From Paenibacillus sp. yr247 (GTDB taxonomy: Bacteria > Bacillota > Bacilli > Paenibacillales > NBRC-103111), in NCBI RefSeq assembly GCF_900103825.1, contig NZ_FNIF01000010.1, positions 62,001 through 126,000 on the forward strand: a stretch of DNA of 64,000 bases. The letters run 5' to 3'. Below are positions 16,724 to 25,932 of the stretch, one piece after another; the first letter of the stretch is position 1, and every line of letters begins with the position of its first letter. The position numbers and the translations under genes are program-made. The notes under the pieces were generated by a model, which ran no database searches, had not been told where the DNA came from, and saw nothing but the letters and a program-made list of their open reading frames with translations.

Positions 16724-16990
16724 TTACTCACCAAACCCTTGCTCAAACAATTGGGCTAACGTCTCAACGGCCTGCTGTTCATCCTCGCCTTCTGCAGTGA
16801 GCGTAACGGACGTCCCTTTTTCGAGGCCAAGCGCCAGTAAACCAAGAATGCTCTTGACATCGATTTCCTCGTCTTCTCCGGATCTCAGCGTAATGTTTGA
16901 AGTAAATTGGCCCGCTTTGTCCGCCAGCAGTTGGGCCGGACGCATATGCATGCCTTGTTCATTTAAGACAGTAACAGTTTTCGAATACAT
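16724..16990 (-). CDS. ptsH: HPr phosphocarrier protein (operon-encoded)
   Basis: The protein is 88 residues, the normal HPr length. H15 lies in GMHMRPAQ, where typical HPr has GIHARPA, so the catalytic His and Arg are kept with changed neighbours. The regulatory serine region (VKSILGLLALGL, Ser47) is present, so HPr-kinase control is possible. It lies between the alpha-mannosidase and Enzyme I genes and probably serves the EIIABC encoded upstream. The altered box suggests it is a paralogue and not the main cellular HPr. Confidence 0.92.
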   Translation of the reverse strand: MYSKTVTVLNEQGMHMRPAQLLADKAGQFTSNITLRSGEDEEIDVKSILGLLALGLEKGTSVTLTAEGEDEQQAVETLAQLFEQGFGE

Positions 16991-17028
16991 AGTTGATTCC
17001 TCCTAGTCTAGATGTTATCGAATTCCAT

Positions 17029-19641
17029 TTACTTAAAAAGGATCGAGCGAACTTGGTTCTTGCTAATCGATAAATCTAAACGGCTATTTTCTAAAGCAAG
17101 CGCTCCTGTAAATTGCTCATTCAAGTTAGCTGTATAGGCCTCTGTGATTAACGATGACAATGAGAAAGAAGCGGCTTTTTCGGTATCGCTCGGGTTATAG
17201 AATCGCAAAATGAAATAATCGCTGGTTTCCGCTTTTTTGAGCGTGCTGAGCACCACGCCAGGTTGATATTCCCTCAGGAAGCTGTAGCTGGCCGGCGTTT
17301 GAACACCGGACGGATTAAGCTTCATCGCATCGTATGGAATTTTGTTATAGAACTCGATCGGCGTCAAGTATTCCTTCGCCATTCTCGCCACGTTCGCATC
17401 CATAATCGAACCAGGATGAAACACTAAAGCAAATTGCAATGAGAGCTTTCCCAGCATTTGCGAATCCGGTGTCGGAAGCTTGATGCCCGAGGGGCGTCCT
17501 GGCCGGCGCAGCATATTTTCTTTCCCCAAGAATCCAACGCTGCGGAATAGCGTAATTGCAATCGTATCGAAATCGTCTCCAACAATTTCAAATTCGCGTG
17601 AGCTTCCTGTTAGCAGGGATACACCGTAATCTTCGTTGGACAAACCGACAAAACTAAGCATAGGGTAGATAGAATCCGGCCGTTCATCCCAATTTTCTTT
17701 CTCCCATACTTCCAAGGCATTATCGACTACCCCCCTCTTGATATAGCCGAACTGATTATCCGAGACGGAGAAAGAAGAGGCGATCCCGGTAGGAATGAGC
17801 ATCCGAACCCGGTGGTCTTCCGCTCTGTTGTCTAAATCGATCACCGTTTCAATTATCGGTTTATGATTCGGAATATGCAATCTAATATGGACTTCAACTC
17901 CACTGTCCGTCACTTGAACTTTACGCTTTTGGAGATTGGACGGCACAGGGAGCGTGTAACGAATATCTATAGCCGCGGCGTAATGGTTTTGGCGAATATC
18001 GATTTCAGCCTTCACATGATCACTGTAAATCAGCTTTTCATCAGCTAATGGAGAGAAATCGTATTCGTCGCCGTCGTCACCTCCATTTTCAAGCAACAAT
18101 ACTTGGTCAAACATGCGGTTCAGTCGTTTATCGAATATCTTCAACGTACCGTTCGGATTTACCTCGATGCGATAAAAATCGGTCTCAATTTGATCTTTAC
18201 TTTCAATGGAGTTCACTGACGGTTCGGCGCTCTCTGTAACAAAGTACGTTTTATAGCCCATAGCCGGCAGACGGTCCTTAAACTGCACGGTATATTTGAT
18301 AAACGGATCATAATCGCCATAATGGACGATTTGCCTGTCAATAAGTCCCGGATCGATAATTTCACTGTCGAGAACTTCAAATTCGATTTCCATATGGTGC
18401 TCATCCATTAGCTTGAAAGCTGGCATCTTTGTAATCAAAGTTGTGGTGAGGACTTCCTCACGCTCATAAGGCACTAAATTGAATGCGGTGAGACGGTCAA
18501 AGGTGTTATCGGCGCTGACGGAATCGACGATTTTACGTTTATAGAAACGGATGAGCTGATCGGTTTTTTCCTCCGCCAAGAAAAAGCGGTTAAAGATTTC
18601 TTGATGGACTTTATCCGAGCAGCAACATCCGATGCTGTCATGGGCATGATTCTTCATCATTTCTTTCCAAATCAGCTCAATGAGCCCGTGATGATACTCG
18701 AAACCAAGACTAAAGGCCAAAGAAGCGAGCGGCTCCAGTATATTGGTAAGTTTATTTTCAATCCGTGCATTCGCCGCTTTAATATCCATACGGGTTGAAT
18801 AAATGCTTCGGTGAACGCGCATATACTTGCCGTCGAGGAATTCTCCGCGCAGGGTAGGCAATCCATAATTTTTCTCTAATTCGTTAAAAATATGCTCATA
18901 CCTGCTCAAGAAAAATTCCCGATCCGGATATAATTTGCGCAGTTTCTCCATAATCGTAAAAATGTTCTTCTGAATCGGCATTTGGTCATGACCGTTCGGA
19001 AGCAAGATATGCTCCGTTGTCGCTCCCTTGTCCAATATAGCAAAATATTTATCGATCCGATTCTTCAGCTTTTCTTCATCTTCCGGCAAATATTTTCCGA
19101 TGGCATATCCTAGCGGCAATAATTGGACCAATACCTTAGAGCCGTCGTCGGCTTCCCAATAAAATTCCGTTTTATCGGTACCGTGCCGCTCGGAGGTTCC
19201 TCTCCAAAAGATCGTATATTTAATGTCGAAGCCGCTAAAAATTTGCGGCATTTGCGAAGATTGTCCAAACGAGTCGGGCAGATAGCCAATCATCATCGGC
19301 TCTCCAAACTCTTTGCTGTCTTTAAGACCGTACAACAAGTTCCGTACAATCGATTCCCCGCCGACCACCATCTCATCGGTTTGCGTATACCAAGGCCCGA
19401 TAATTAATTTTCCCGCTTGCACAAGCTTCTTGACTCGCTCTTTATTCTCCGGTTTTGCGGCAAAATAATCTTCCAATACGGCCGTTTGGCCGTCAAGAAT
19501 ATAATAGGGGTAGTCCGAATTATTCTCGAGCACTTGCATGATTTCTTCCATGTTATTTACAAGCAAAATGCGGGACTCTTCTGTGGAAAAATACCATTCC
19601 CGGTCCCAATGCATATGTGGAACAATGTGAACTTTCTTCAT
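17029..19641 (-). CDS. mngB: Alpha-mannosidase, GH38 (MngB-like)
   Basis: This 870-residue protein opens with the GH38 signature HIVPHMHWDREWYFS, whose His and Asp residues bind zinc. The nucleophile region GYLPDSFGQSSQMPQIF (near residue 145) is intact, followed by LPNGHDQ, and the rest forms the C-terminal beta domains. It has no signal peptide, so it acts in the cytoplasm. In E. coli MngB hydrolyses 2-O-(6-phospho-mannosyl)-glycerate to mannose-6-phosphate and glycerate. The neighbouring PTS transporter and glycerate kinase support the same role here. Other alpha-mannoside phosphates remain possible substrates. Confidence 0.9.
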   Translation of the reverse strand: MKKVHIVPHMHWDREWYFSTEESRILLVNNMEEIMQVLENNSDYPYYILDGQTAVLEDYFAAKPENKERVKKLVQAGKLIIGPWYTQTDEMVVGGESIVRNLLYGLKDSKEFGEPMMIGYLPDSFGQSSQMPQIFSGFDIKYTIFWRGTSERHGTDKTEFYWEADDGSKVLVQLLPLGYAIGKYLPEDEEKLKNRIDKYFAILDKGATTEHILLPNGHDQMPIQKNIFTIMEKLRKLYPDREFFLSRYEHIFNELEKNYGLPTLRGEFLDGKYMRVHRSIYSTRMDIKAANARIENKLTNILEPLASLAFSLGFEYHHGLIELIWKEMMKNHAHDSIGCCCSDKVHQEIFNRFFLAEEKTDQLIRFYKRKIVDSVSADNTFDRLTAFNLVPYEREEVLTTTLITKMPAFKLMDEHHMEIEFEVLDSEIIDPGLIDRQIVHYGDYDPFIKYTVQFKDRLPAMGYKTYFVTESAEPSVNSIESKDQIETDFYRIEVNPNGTLKIFDKRLNRMFDQVLLLENGGDDGDEYDFSPLADEKLIYSDHVKAEIDIRQNHYAAAIDIRYTLPVPSNLQKRKVQVTDSGVEVHIRLHIPNHKPIIETVIDLDNRAEDHRVRMLIPTGIASSFSVSDNQFGYIKRGVVDNALEVWEKENWDERPDSIYPMLSFVGLSNEDYGVSLLTGSSREFEIVGDDFDTIAITLFRSVGFLGKENMLRRPGRPSGIKLPTPDSQMLGKLSLQFALVFHPGSIMDANVARMAKEYLTPIEFYNKIPYDAMKLNPSGVQTPASYSFLREYQPGVVLSTLKKAETSDYFILRFYNPSDTEKAASFSLSSLITEAYTANLNEQFTGALALENSRLDLSISKNQVRSILFK

Positions 19642-19706
19642 AAAGCTTCCACTCCTATCCCGGTGATCTCTTGTTTCATTTTATACGGTTAGCTGATTAA
19701 ACCATT

Positions 19707-21635
19707 TTATTTTTGGGCTCCTGCCAACTTGAACCTTCTGGTCAAAATGAGTAGGACCATCGAAATTAAGGCGCCAAGAATGGCTGCACCAAGCCATATG
19801 AAAGCTGCAACGAATGCTCCTTGACCTTTGAGCAGGGCAAGAGAGAAAATACCGGCTCCAGGCACATTGAGTCCGATGTTATAGTAAGCGACAATCGCTC
19901 CTGTAACGATGGAACCGCCAATTAAGGATGGAATAACGCGTAACGGATCATTGATCATGAATGGGATGGCGCCTTCCGTAATACCAGCCAATCCAAGAAG
20001 CCAGGTTTGCTTGCCGACCTCGCGTTCCTGTAGGGAAAAGTACTTTTTACCAAGCAAAGTGGCACCGGTTATGGAGAAAGCAGAGACCATTTTAACGGAA
20101 GCGAAGGCTGCGTAGGGAATAAAGTTACCGCTGGCCATTGCACCGATACAAAATGTATAGGCGGCTTTGTTGACAGGTCCGCCCAGGTCAAACGATACCA
20201 TTGCTCCGATTATGGCGCCTAATATCAACGCGTTAGTACCGGAAAGACTTTGCAGCCAGGCGATTAATCCTTGGTTGGCTGCGGCTAGCGGTTTTCCTAC
20301 AATGAATAGCATAATACCGCCCACGATAAAAGTGCCGAGTACCGGATACAGCCAAAAACTTACAAATCCAGCGAAGGTGCCCTTTGGTTTAATGGCTCTT
20401 TTCATGTATTTCAATACGTACCCGGCGAGAAGCCCTCCCAGCATACCGCCCAAAAAACCGCTGCCGATCAAATTAGCCGCAACACCAGCCGCAAAGCCCG
20501 GCCCGAGAGCCGGTTTGTCTGCGATCGAATAAGCCATATAAGCTGACAAGATCGGTATCATCAAGGTACCCAGCAGGTTTCCGCCAAGCTGGCGAATCAG
20601 CCAAAGCCAAGAGTTATTGGCATTATAAAGTTGCTGCAGACCGAAAATCTGCGAAATAAGAACTGCAGCGGCCAAAGTCATACCGCCAGCTACAATAACC
20701 GGAATAATATAAGAAATACCGGTGAGAAGCGAGTCCTTCACTTCGGACCTAAACGGCTTGTTATTGGTATCTTGTTCCTTGGAAGAACCGTTAGGTGCCG
20801 AATCACCCGAATATTCTTTTTTCGGAGTGTTTTCCGCCTTTGCCAAAGCTTGGGATAGAATCGCTTTTGCATCCCTCAGGGGTGCTGCCACTGACGTCTT
20901 TACTTTGGGCAGGTGATCAAACCGGTTTTCGTCTTTAACGGCAACATCGACTGCCAAAATAGCCACATCTGCTTTACGAAGAAGCTCGCCCGTGTGGCGG
21001 TCTTCAATGCCGTTGGCTCCTTGCTTTTCGACAAATACGTCGATTCCGAGCTCTTTTCCAGCCTTTAACAAAGCTTCGGCGGCCATGTAAGTATGAGCGA
21101 TTCCGGCCGCGCATGCGGTAACTGCTATAACGGTTTTATTGGTAGCCTTCGGCGTAGTGGCTGTCGATACCGTTTCTAGTGGTAAATCTAGATTGGCGAA
21201 CAATTCCTCACTCGAAGCGGATTGGAGCAGACGATTTTTGTACTCAGGCTTTGAAAGTCTTTTCATCAGTTCAGATAGAAGGGAAAGGTGACCTTTGCCT
21301 GCTTGCTCCTGGGGAATTGCCAAGAGTACGATGAGTTCAACTTGATTGTTCGGTGTGACACTTTCCCAATCTTTGATCGGATTCGTAACAGTTGCCACGG
21401 CGAATGCCGCTTCTTTTACAGCTTCCGATTTGCCGTGAGGAATAGCGAGCCCGCCCCCCAGGCCGGTAGGAGACAATCCTTCTCGGGCGATTACGGCTTC
21501 ATAAAATTGTTCCTCGGAGATGAGTTTTCCGGCTTCCCCGAGCTTATTAACAAGGGCACGAATAGCTTCGTCTTTCGATTTGTATGATTGGCGCACGCTA
21601 ATCAGCGCAGGTGTTGTAGCTTGTTGCAGATTCAT
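19707..21635 (-). CDS. mngA: PTS EIIABC transporter, fructose family (MngA-like)
   Basis: The start is ATG 21635, because the AAGGGAGG site lies just ahead of it. The domain order is EIIA (residues 1-150, H67 in LAIPHGKS), EIIB (residues 165-270, C175 in VTACAAGIAHTYMAAEAL) and a membrane EIIC with about nine segments (residues 300-635). The fused A-B-C order and size match MngA, which imports and 6-phosphorylates mannosylglycerate. Fructose and other family substrates are alternatives, but the GH38 and glycerate kinase genes argue against fructose. A terminator-like hairpin precedes it in the leader, suggesting extra control. Confidence 0.88.
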   Translation of the reverse strand: MNLQQATTPALISVRQSYKSKDEAIRALVNKLGEAGKLISEEQFYEAVIAREGLSPTGLGGGLAIPHGKSEAVKEAAFAVATVTNPIKDWESVTPNNQVELIVLLAIPQEQAGKGHLSLLSELMKRLSKPEYKNRLLQSASSEELFANLDLPLETVSTATTPKATNKTVIAVTACAAGIAHTYMAAEALLKAGKELGIDVFVEKQGANGIEDRHTGELLRKADVAILAVDVAVKDENRFDHLPKVKTSVAAPLRDAKAILSQALAKAENTPKKEYSGDSAPNGSSKEQDTNNKPFRSEVKDSLLTGISYIIPVIVAGGMTLAAAVLISQIFGLQQLYNANNSWLWLIRQLGGNLLGTLMIPILSAYMAYSIADKPALGPGFAAGVAANLIGSGFLGGMLGGLLAGYVLKYMKRAIKPKGTFAGFVSFWLYPVLGTFIVGGIMLFIVGKPLAAANQGLIAWLQSLSGTNALILGAIIGAMVSFDLGGPVNKAAYTFCIGAMASGNFIPYAAFASVKMVSAFSITGATLLGKKYFSLQEREVGKQTWLLGLAGITEGAIPFMINDPLRVIPSLIGGSIVTGAIVAYYNIGLNVPGAGIFSLALLKGQGAFVAAFIWLGAAILGALISMVLLILTRRFKLAGAQK

Positions 21636-21688
21636 TTTAATTGGCCTCCCTTGATGCACTTATGTTTCATTAGTGCCAATCGTAGCAT

Positions 21689-21718
21689 AAAAAAAAATAA
21701 GAAGAATCGTTCTTCTTA
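21689..21718 (-). terminator. Terminator or attenuator between rpiR and mngA
   Basis: TAAGAAGAA-cga-TTCTTCTTA is a perfect 9-bp stem followed by nine T residues on the minus strand. It sits downstream of rpiR and 53 nt upstream of the mngA start. No strong promoter is seen between it and mngA, so it may be a regulated attenuator and not a simple end. Confidence 0.8.
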
Positions 21719-21752
21719 CTTTTACACATTACATTTATTATGTTTTGACTTT

Positions 21753-21770
21753 ATGTGTATTTATACACAT
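21753..21770. promoter_or_regulatory. Palindromic operator candidate upstream of mngA
   Basis: ATGTGTAT-TT-ATACACAT has perfect 8-bp arms just after the rpiR stop. A related half-site TTACACATT lies at 21722-21730. Position and symmetry suggest the binding site of the RpiR regulator. Confidence 0.6.
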
Positions 21771-22531
21771 TATTTATCATGCTCGTTCATATTCCAGTAA
21801 TACTCGGAAAACACCCTGATGACAATCATCAATGGGGTTTTGTCGGTAATATTATATTCATTCAGCATCTTCTTAGGAGAATGACAATAGAGATTGACAT
21901 CGGCGAGCCGCTGAAGCGAGTTACGGTTGAAATGGGTAAGAGAAATCATTTGGATGCCTTTACTCTTGCATAATTCGGCAATCTCTAAAACCTGTGGAGT
22001 TTCTCCGGATAAGCTGATAAAAAAAACAAGTGCCTGTTCTTTTAGATGATTGATTTCGTGAATCATCTCATGGCGATGAATGAAAAATTCGGCTATTGTT
22101 CCAGTTATCTTTAAATTCTTCACCATCATCTCGCAAAAAGGGATACTGTTACCTACGCCAAAAAATAGTACACGCTCCGCCTGCTGCAGCATTTTGGACG
22201 CTATTTCCATCTTTTCCGGATCCAATAAATTAAGTGTTTGTCGGATATTGTAATATAGATTGTCTTTAGGAGTACCCTTCGTTACCACCTCAGGCTCTTC
22301 ATTACGCATTAGTTCATCTTTGAGACTGTTTTTCAGTTGAGAAAATCCATCATACCCCAGCTTTTTGGACAATCGAGTAATTGTATTCGGAACCGTGTAC
22401 AAGTGGGCCGCAAGTGCTTGAATCGACATATTGATCGAATCTTTTTTATTCTTTAACAGGTATTCAATGATTTGATCGTCAGTATCATTCAGCTTATATT
22501 CAAATTTTTGAACCCGCTCATCAAACTGCAT
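21770..22531 (-). CDS. RpiR/MurR-family transcriptional regulator
   Basis: This 253-residue protein has an N-terminal HTH_6 domain (residues 10-80, IQALAAHLYTVPNTITRLSK) and a C-terminal SIS sugar-phosphate isomerase fold (residues 110-245, VLFFGVGNSIPF and FFISLSGETPQVL). Such regulators sense phosphosugars. It lies at the head of the mannosylglycerate operon in the same direction and probably senses mannosylglycerate-phosphate or mannose-6-phosphate. Whether it activates or represses is not shown by the sequence. Confidence 0.88.
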   Translation of the reverse strand: MQFDERVQKFEYKLNDTDDQIIEYLLKNKKDSINMSIQALAAHLYTVPNTITRLSKKLGYDGFSQLKNSLKDELMRNEEPEVVTKGTPKDNLYYNIRQTLNLLDPEKMEIASKMLQQAERVLFFGVGNSIPFCEMMVKNLKITGTIAEFFIHRHEMIHEINHLKEQALVFFISLSGETPQVLEIAELCKSKGIQMISLTHFNRNSLQRLADVNLYCHSPKKMLNEYNITDKTPLMIVIRVFSEYYWNMNEHDK

Positions 22532-22615
22532 GATTCATACTCCTCATTAAACTAATGCGGAACAAGGTTGGTCGTCGAACAAGAATTTTCGTTATTATAT
22601 CAAACTTTGCTCTGT

Positions 22616-22738
22616 TTAACACACGATGGAACTCGGCAATGGCATTTCCTCATACATAAAGTCCGCCGTATCCTCCACCGAAATGTGAGTACCGTCTTCC
22701 TGAAGAACGTCTTTCTCGACCCCTCTTCGTAGCTTAGT
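22616..22738 (-). other. Unidentified remnant ORF
   Basis: A 40-codon frame (VEKDVLQEDGTHISVEDTAD, then FMYEEMPLPSSIVC) ends at 22616 and looks like the C-terminal end of a lost gene. No start codon with a ribosome-binding site is found. The rest of 22532-22880 contains the rpiR upstream region and no other gene. Confidence 0.3.
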
Positions 22739-22880
22739 CCCTTGAACTTAAAAATAAAAATTCTCATTTACGGGGTTCTGATTACTCATATGTTTGTTTC
22801 ATCAGACACACTATATCCTGTTGTAACAAAAAAAAGCAAAGCCAATGCAACTGAAACTACCTTAACTTTGCTTATCTTAC

Positions 22881-24080
22881 TTACACATTCTCTAGGGTTT
22901 TTGCTTTTCGCGCGGCCATATGCTCCATTAGAAATGTAACATACGTTTCGTCTCGAACTAACCATGCTGCATATTCCCTTTTGACGTAACGCTCTGCCTC
23001 TTCGAAAGTAGAAAAGTGTTGGTTGGATTCGACCTCGTCCACGTCGACTACCCATCTGCCTCCCGAAGGAAAAATGAACACTTGTTGTTCATTTCTATTC
23101 TCATAAAGTGATCCATAAACAGAATTTTTCGTGTTAAATGTATTTTTATTCGCATCCGCGCGAATGGGTTCCATTGGAAATGGCTTCGCTACATACCATT
23201 GATAGGCTTCGTCTGTCATAGAGCAACCGGAAGCTTTAGCATGGCCTCCTCCTCCATAAAGACCCGCAATTTCCGAGACGTCGATGTGCTCGTGAATCGT
23301 TCTAAAACTTATCTTTTTACTGCCCATATTCATAATTGCGATGTAATCCAAATGAGGATTTTCTTTGCCCAATTCGTTTCCAAGTTCAGAATGATAGGAT
23401 TCCGCATGAACGATGCCAACATGATGATCATCAATACGGGAGTGGATGATTTCTCTCTTTTTTCTGAGCACGTAGCGTTCGATTTTTTCTTCTTCCATAT
23501 CCAAAATTTTTTCTTCAAAGGGATCGAACGCAAAGTGCTCGCTTTGCTTAATGCGAGCCACCATTTTTTCCTCGAATTCTTCGATGGAAATTAGATAAAA
23601 GAGATCGTTTAATCGTTTGGCCACGAGGTATTCATTCTTTTCCCATTCCCATGTATCATACTGACGGACCAATTCGACGAATTCATCTAATCCCTTCATT
23701 GGCTTCATCAATCCGTTCTGGATCAGATACTCATAAAATAGAGAAGTTGCAGCTGCAAGTTTTCCATTTTCATACGCGATCTGAACCATTCCCCATGGAT
23801 ATTTGTTTAAATGAAGCGAGGTTTTATGATGATCAATAAGTTTTACTTTTCCACCCGATTTCACAAACTCGTTAAGTCCATGTTCATTCGTTTCATCCAC
23901 GGATAAGTCGGTGATAAACAAATAGCTCTTTTTTCTTGATTTTTCTAAAAAGCGTTTTACTTGTAGATTCAAACCTCCTACAGAGTTATAACGGATTTCT
24001 ACCTTTTCACCAAATGCTAATCGAGCTATTATACCGCAACCTACTCCATCTAGATCATTATGAGTATACAAATGATACAA
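22881..24080 (-). CDS. nrnB: DHH-family oligoribonuclease NrnB
   Basis: The 399-residue length equals that of B. subtilis NrnB. DHH phosphoesterase motifs are present: YTHNDLDGVGCG near residue 5, ITDLSVDE near residue 56, LIDHHKT near residue 81 and GGGGHAKASGCS in the DHHA1 domain near residue 275. The enzyme degrades very short RNA and related dinucleotides in a manganese-dependent manner. It stands alone between remnants. A stretch of polar residues at 300-399 forms the C-terminal tail. Confidence 0.88.
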   Translation of the reverse strand: MYHLYTHNDLDGVGCGIIARLAFGEKVEIRYNSVGGLNLQVKRFLEKSRKKSYLFITDLSVDETNEHGLNEFVKSGGKVKLIDHHKTSLHLNKYPWGMVQIAYENGKLAAATSLFYEYLIQNGLMKPMKGLDEFVELVRQYDTWEWEKNEYLVAKRLNDLFYLISIEEFEEKMVARIKQSEHFAFDPFEEKILDMEEEKIERYVLRKKREIIHSRIDDHHVGIVHAESYHSELGNELGKENPHLDYIAIMNMGSKKISFRTIHEHIDVSEIAGLYGGGGHAKASGCSMTDEAYQWYVAKPFPMEPIRADANKNTFNTKNSVYGSLYENRNEQQVFIFPSGGRWVVDVDEVESNQHFSTFEEAERYVKREYAAWLVRDETYVTFLMEHMAARKAKTLENV

Positions 24081-24170
24081 GGGTACACCCCCCTGTTAAT
24101 GATTTCCATTAAGATACCCTTTATCAAGTCACTTTATTCGGTGTTAATGGACAGAGAAATACCCTTGTTT

Positions 24171-24365
24171 TTATGAATATTCCTTTCTTTGTTCGAGCAG
24201 CTTCAACGCTTCGCCGACGTTACTGAACAAGCGCCCAACGCCTTCTGCCAACTTACGTTGAACATCAGTATCAGAATAGTGATTCCTTTAATCTCCCTAA
24301 ACTTCGATTCCAAAGAGGTTGCACACCGACACCATCGCCTGTTGAATTATCCGTTCAGCCCTCGG
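24171..24365 (-). other. Decayed coding remnants
   Basis: Two short frames end in stops: RIIQQAMVSVCNLFGIEV and, in another frame, VQRKLAEGVGRLFSNVGEAL. Both read like real protein tails but have no start signals. They lie directly after a repeat core, so this is probably a gutted unit. No family is recognised. The remainder of 24081-24450 has no gene. Confidence 0.35.
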
Positions 24366-24370
24366 TATTT

Positions 24371-24391
24371 AACTAACGTGTCCCGTTAGTT
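24371..24391. repeat. Repeat core copy K, perfect inverted repeat
   Basis: AACTAAC-GTGTCCC-GTTAGTT is a perfect 7+7 palindrome with a 7-nt spacer, of the same form as the TAACGGGCAGGTTA end of the dispersed repeats. It lies about 60 nt after the stop of the EamA gene, as expected for the family. The long hairpin is missing. Confidence 0.5.
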
Positions 24392-24450
24392 GAGCAAAAT
24401 TCTGTCATTCGATTTACGTAGCCTGACTGTGTTGTTTATTCAATAAATGA

Positions 24451-25314
24451 TCACTTTTGCTCAAATGTCATACCAGAAACGCCAATCAACATAAGAAGTC
24501 CTCCGCCGATGACTTGAACCGTTAAAGATTCGTTCAGTAAAAGCAGAGCACCAACAACACCCCAAAGTGTTGAGGTGGACGAAATTAGACCTGTCCGACC
24601 AGCTCCAATGTGTTGCATGGCAATGTAAAACAATGCCAAGGACAGTCCAAGTGAGATCGCACCACTTGCCACAATTCCAGGGACGACGTGCCATGAAACG
24701 GTTATTGGTTCATCAAAGACGAGTGCAAGTACACCCATCACAACACCAGCCACAAGTGCCTTCACAGAGACCAATGTGACAGCGGGAATATCTTCACCAA
24801 GTACACGTCCGAGATTATTTTCAGTAGCCCACCCTACGTAACCGAGTGCGATTAACAAATTTCCCATAGCGTTCGTTGAAAATAGACCATTTCCTGACCA
24901 AGACAACCAGATCGCACCTGCTACGATAGCAATACTCGCCCAAAGTGTTCTGGCCGTCAATTTCTCTTTGAAGAACATAAACGCTAAGAGAGCGGTAAAG
25001 ACGGCTTCCGTGTTTATCAGTAATACGCCTTCTACTCCAGATGTCAACCGTAAACCGATAAAGTACAAACTCGGACCAAACACAGAACCTGCTAAAAGCC
25101 ACCCAATGGTAACGAGCGGTTTCTTGAATACGAATCCTTTCGCGCGCAAAGCCCAAGGTAACAACGCAAGTCCTGCCGCAAAGTAAGTCCAAGCACCTGC
25201 TGTTAATGCGGGAACAGCTTCTTTAAGTAGCCACTTGTTCAGGACAGTAAAAAGTCCGACTAAGGCTGCTGAACCTAACGCCGCCCCATAGCCAGCCAAT
25301 ACACGTTGTTTCAA
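24451..25314 (-). CDS. EamA/DMT-family exporter
   Basis: This 287-residue protein has ten hydrophobic segments in two five-helix EamA halves, each ending in a family-like motif (LINTEAVFTALLAFMFFKEK near residue 100, and SSTSTLWGVVGALLLLNE near residue 240). DMT proteins export amino acids, metabolites or sometimes metals. It follows a CsoR-type metal-sensing repressor by 16 nt, so it is likely under that control. A metal or metabolite-linked stress export is plausible but unproven. Confidence 0.85.
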   Translation of the reverse strand: MKQRVLAGYGAALGSAALVGLFTVLNKWLLKEAVPALTAGAWTYFAAGLALLPWALRAKGFVFKKPLVTIGWLLAGSVFGPSLYFIGLRLTSGVEGVLLINTEAVFTALLAFMFFKEKLTARTLWASIAIVAGAIWLSWSGNGLFSTNAMGNLLIALGYVGWATENNLGRVLGEDIPAVTLVSVKALVAGVVMGVLALVFDEPITVSWHVVPGIVASGAISLGLSLALFYIAMQHIGAGRTGLISSTSTLWGVVGALLLLNESLTVQVIGGGLLMLIGVSGMTFEQK

Positions 25315-25330
25315 GTTTATATGCCCCCTA

Positions 25331-25615
25331 TCAACGAATGAAGTGGTCTAATGCGTTGTGTAAGTCCTTCAAGACCTGTTCCTGGTTATCATGACCAAAA
25401 GAAGACACGACACACTCCTCTATGTGATCTTTCAAAATAACTTTGGCAACTCCATCCAGTGCCTTTCTCACCGCAGCGATTTGTAGCAGTAACTCAGGAC
25501 AATCCCTTTCACTCTGAGCCATGTCTTTTATTGCTCGTACATGACCTTCGATCCTTGCTAATCGGTTGATAACCTGCTTCCGTTCCTTGTGAAAATGGTG
25601 ATGATGCGTATCCAA
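25331..25615 (-). CDS. CsoR/RcnR-family metal-sensing repressor
   Basis: This 94-residue all-helical repressor has the copper-type C-H-C ligand set (C39 in DCPELL, H64 and C68 in LKDHIEEC) and the basic RLARIEGHVRAI helix of the family. The His-rich start (MDTHHHHFH) is typical of RcnR/InrS-like nickel or cobalt sensors and unusual for pure CsoR. So Cu, Ni or Co are all possible. It is the first gene of a pair with an EamA exporter. RBS GGAGGTG lies upstream of ATG 25615. Confidence 0.85.
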   Translation of the reverse strand: MDTHHHHFHKERKQVINRLARIEGHVRAIKDMAQSERDCPELLLQIAAVRKALDGVAKVILKDHIEECVVSSFGHDNQEQVLKDLHNALDHFIR

Positions 25616-25692
25616 AATAACACCTCCATAAGAGTTGGAAACATTAGGGGTAAAATAATTGTCTCAAGTTGAAAGTAAAGGAGTGCTTCAAA

Positions 25693-25791
25693 TTGCCTCT
25701 GCAAGGAATAAGGTTATGGGTTGCTCTTGTTGCTGCAATGGTTGGAATCGGTGGGGGGTGTGGATTTACAATGGCGATGCAATCAACTTAG
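25693..25791 (+). CDS. Possible 32-residue membrane peptide
   Basis: TTG 25693 follows AAAGGAG by 9 nt. The peptide LWVALVAAMVGIGGGCGFTM is one hydrophobic segment with a glycine run. It is divergent from the csoR-like gene. A real small protein is possible; no family is known to me. The rest of 25616-26021 holds repeat copy F and no other gene. Confidence 0.3.
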   Translation: MPLQGIRLWVALVAAMVGIGGGCGFTMAMQST

Positions 25792-25932
25792 CAACAAGAC
25801 AAGACTCCGTCAAGCTATGGATAAAATGAATGTTTCAAAATGAAATACAAATTTGATCCCATAGAATACATTTATTATCTAAAATAAGCTCAGGGTCATC
25901 TGAGTGTAGATTATGTAAATGTTTATTGGAGC

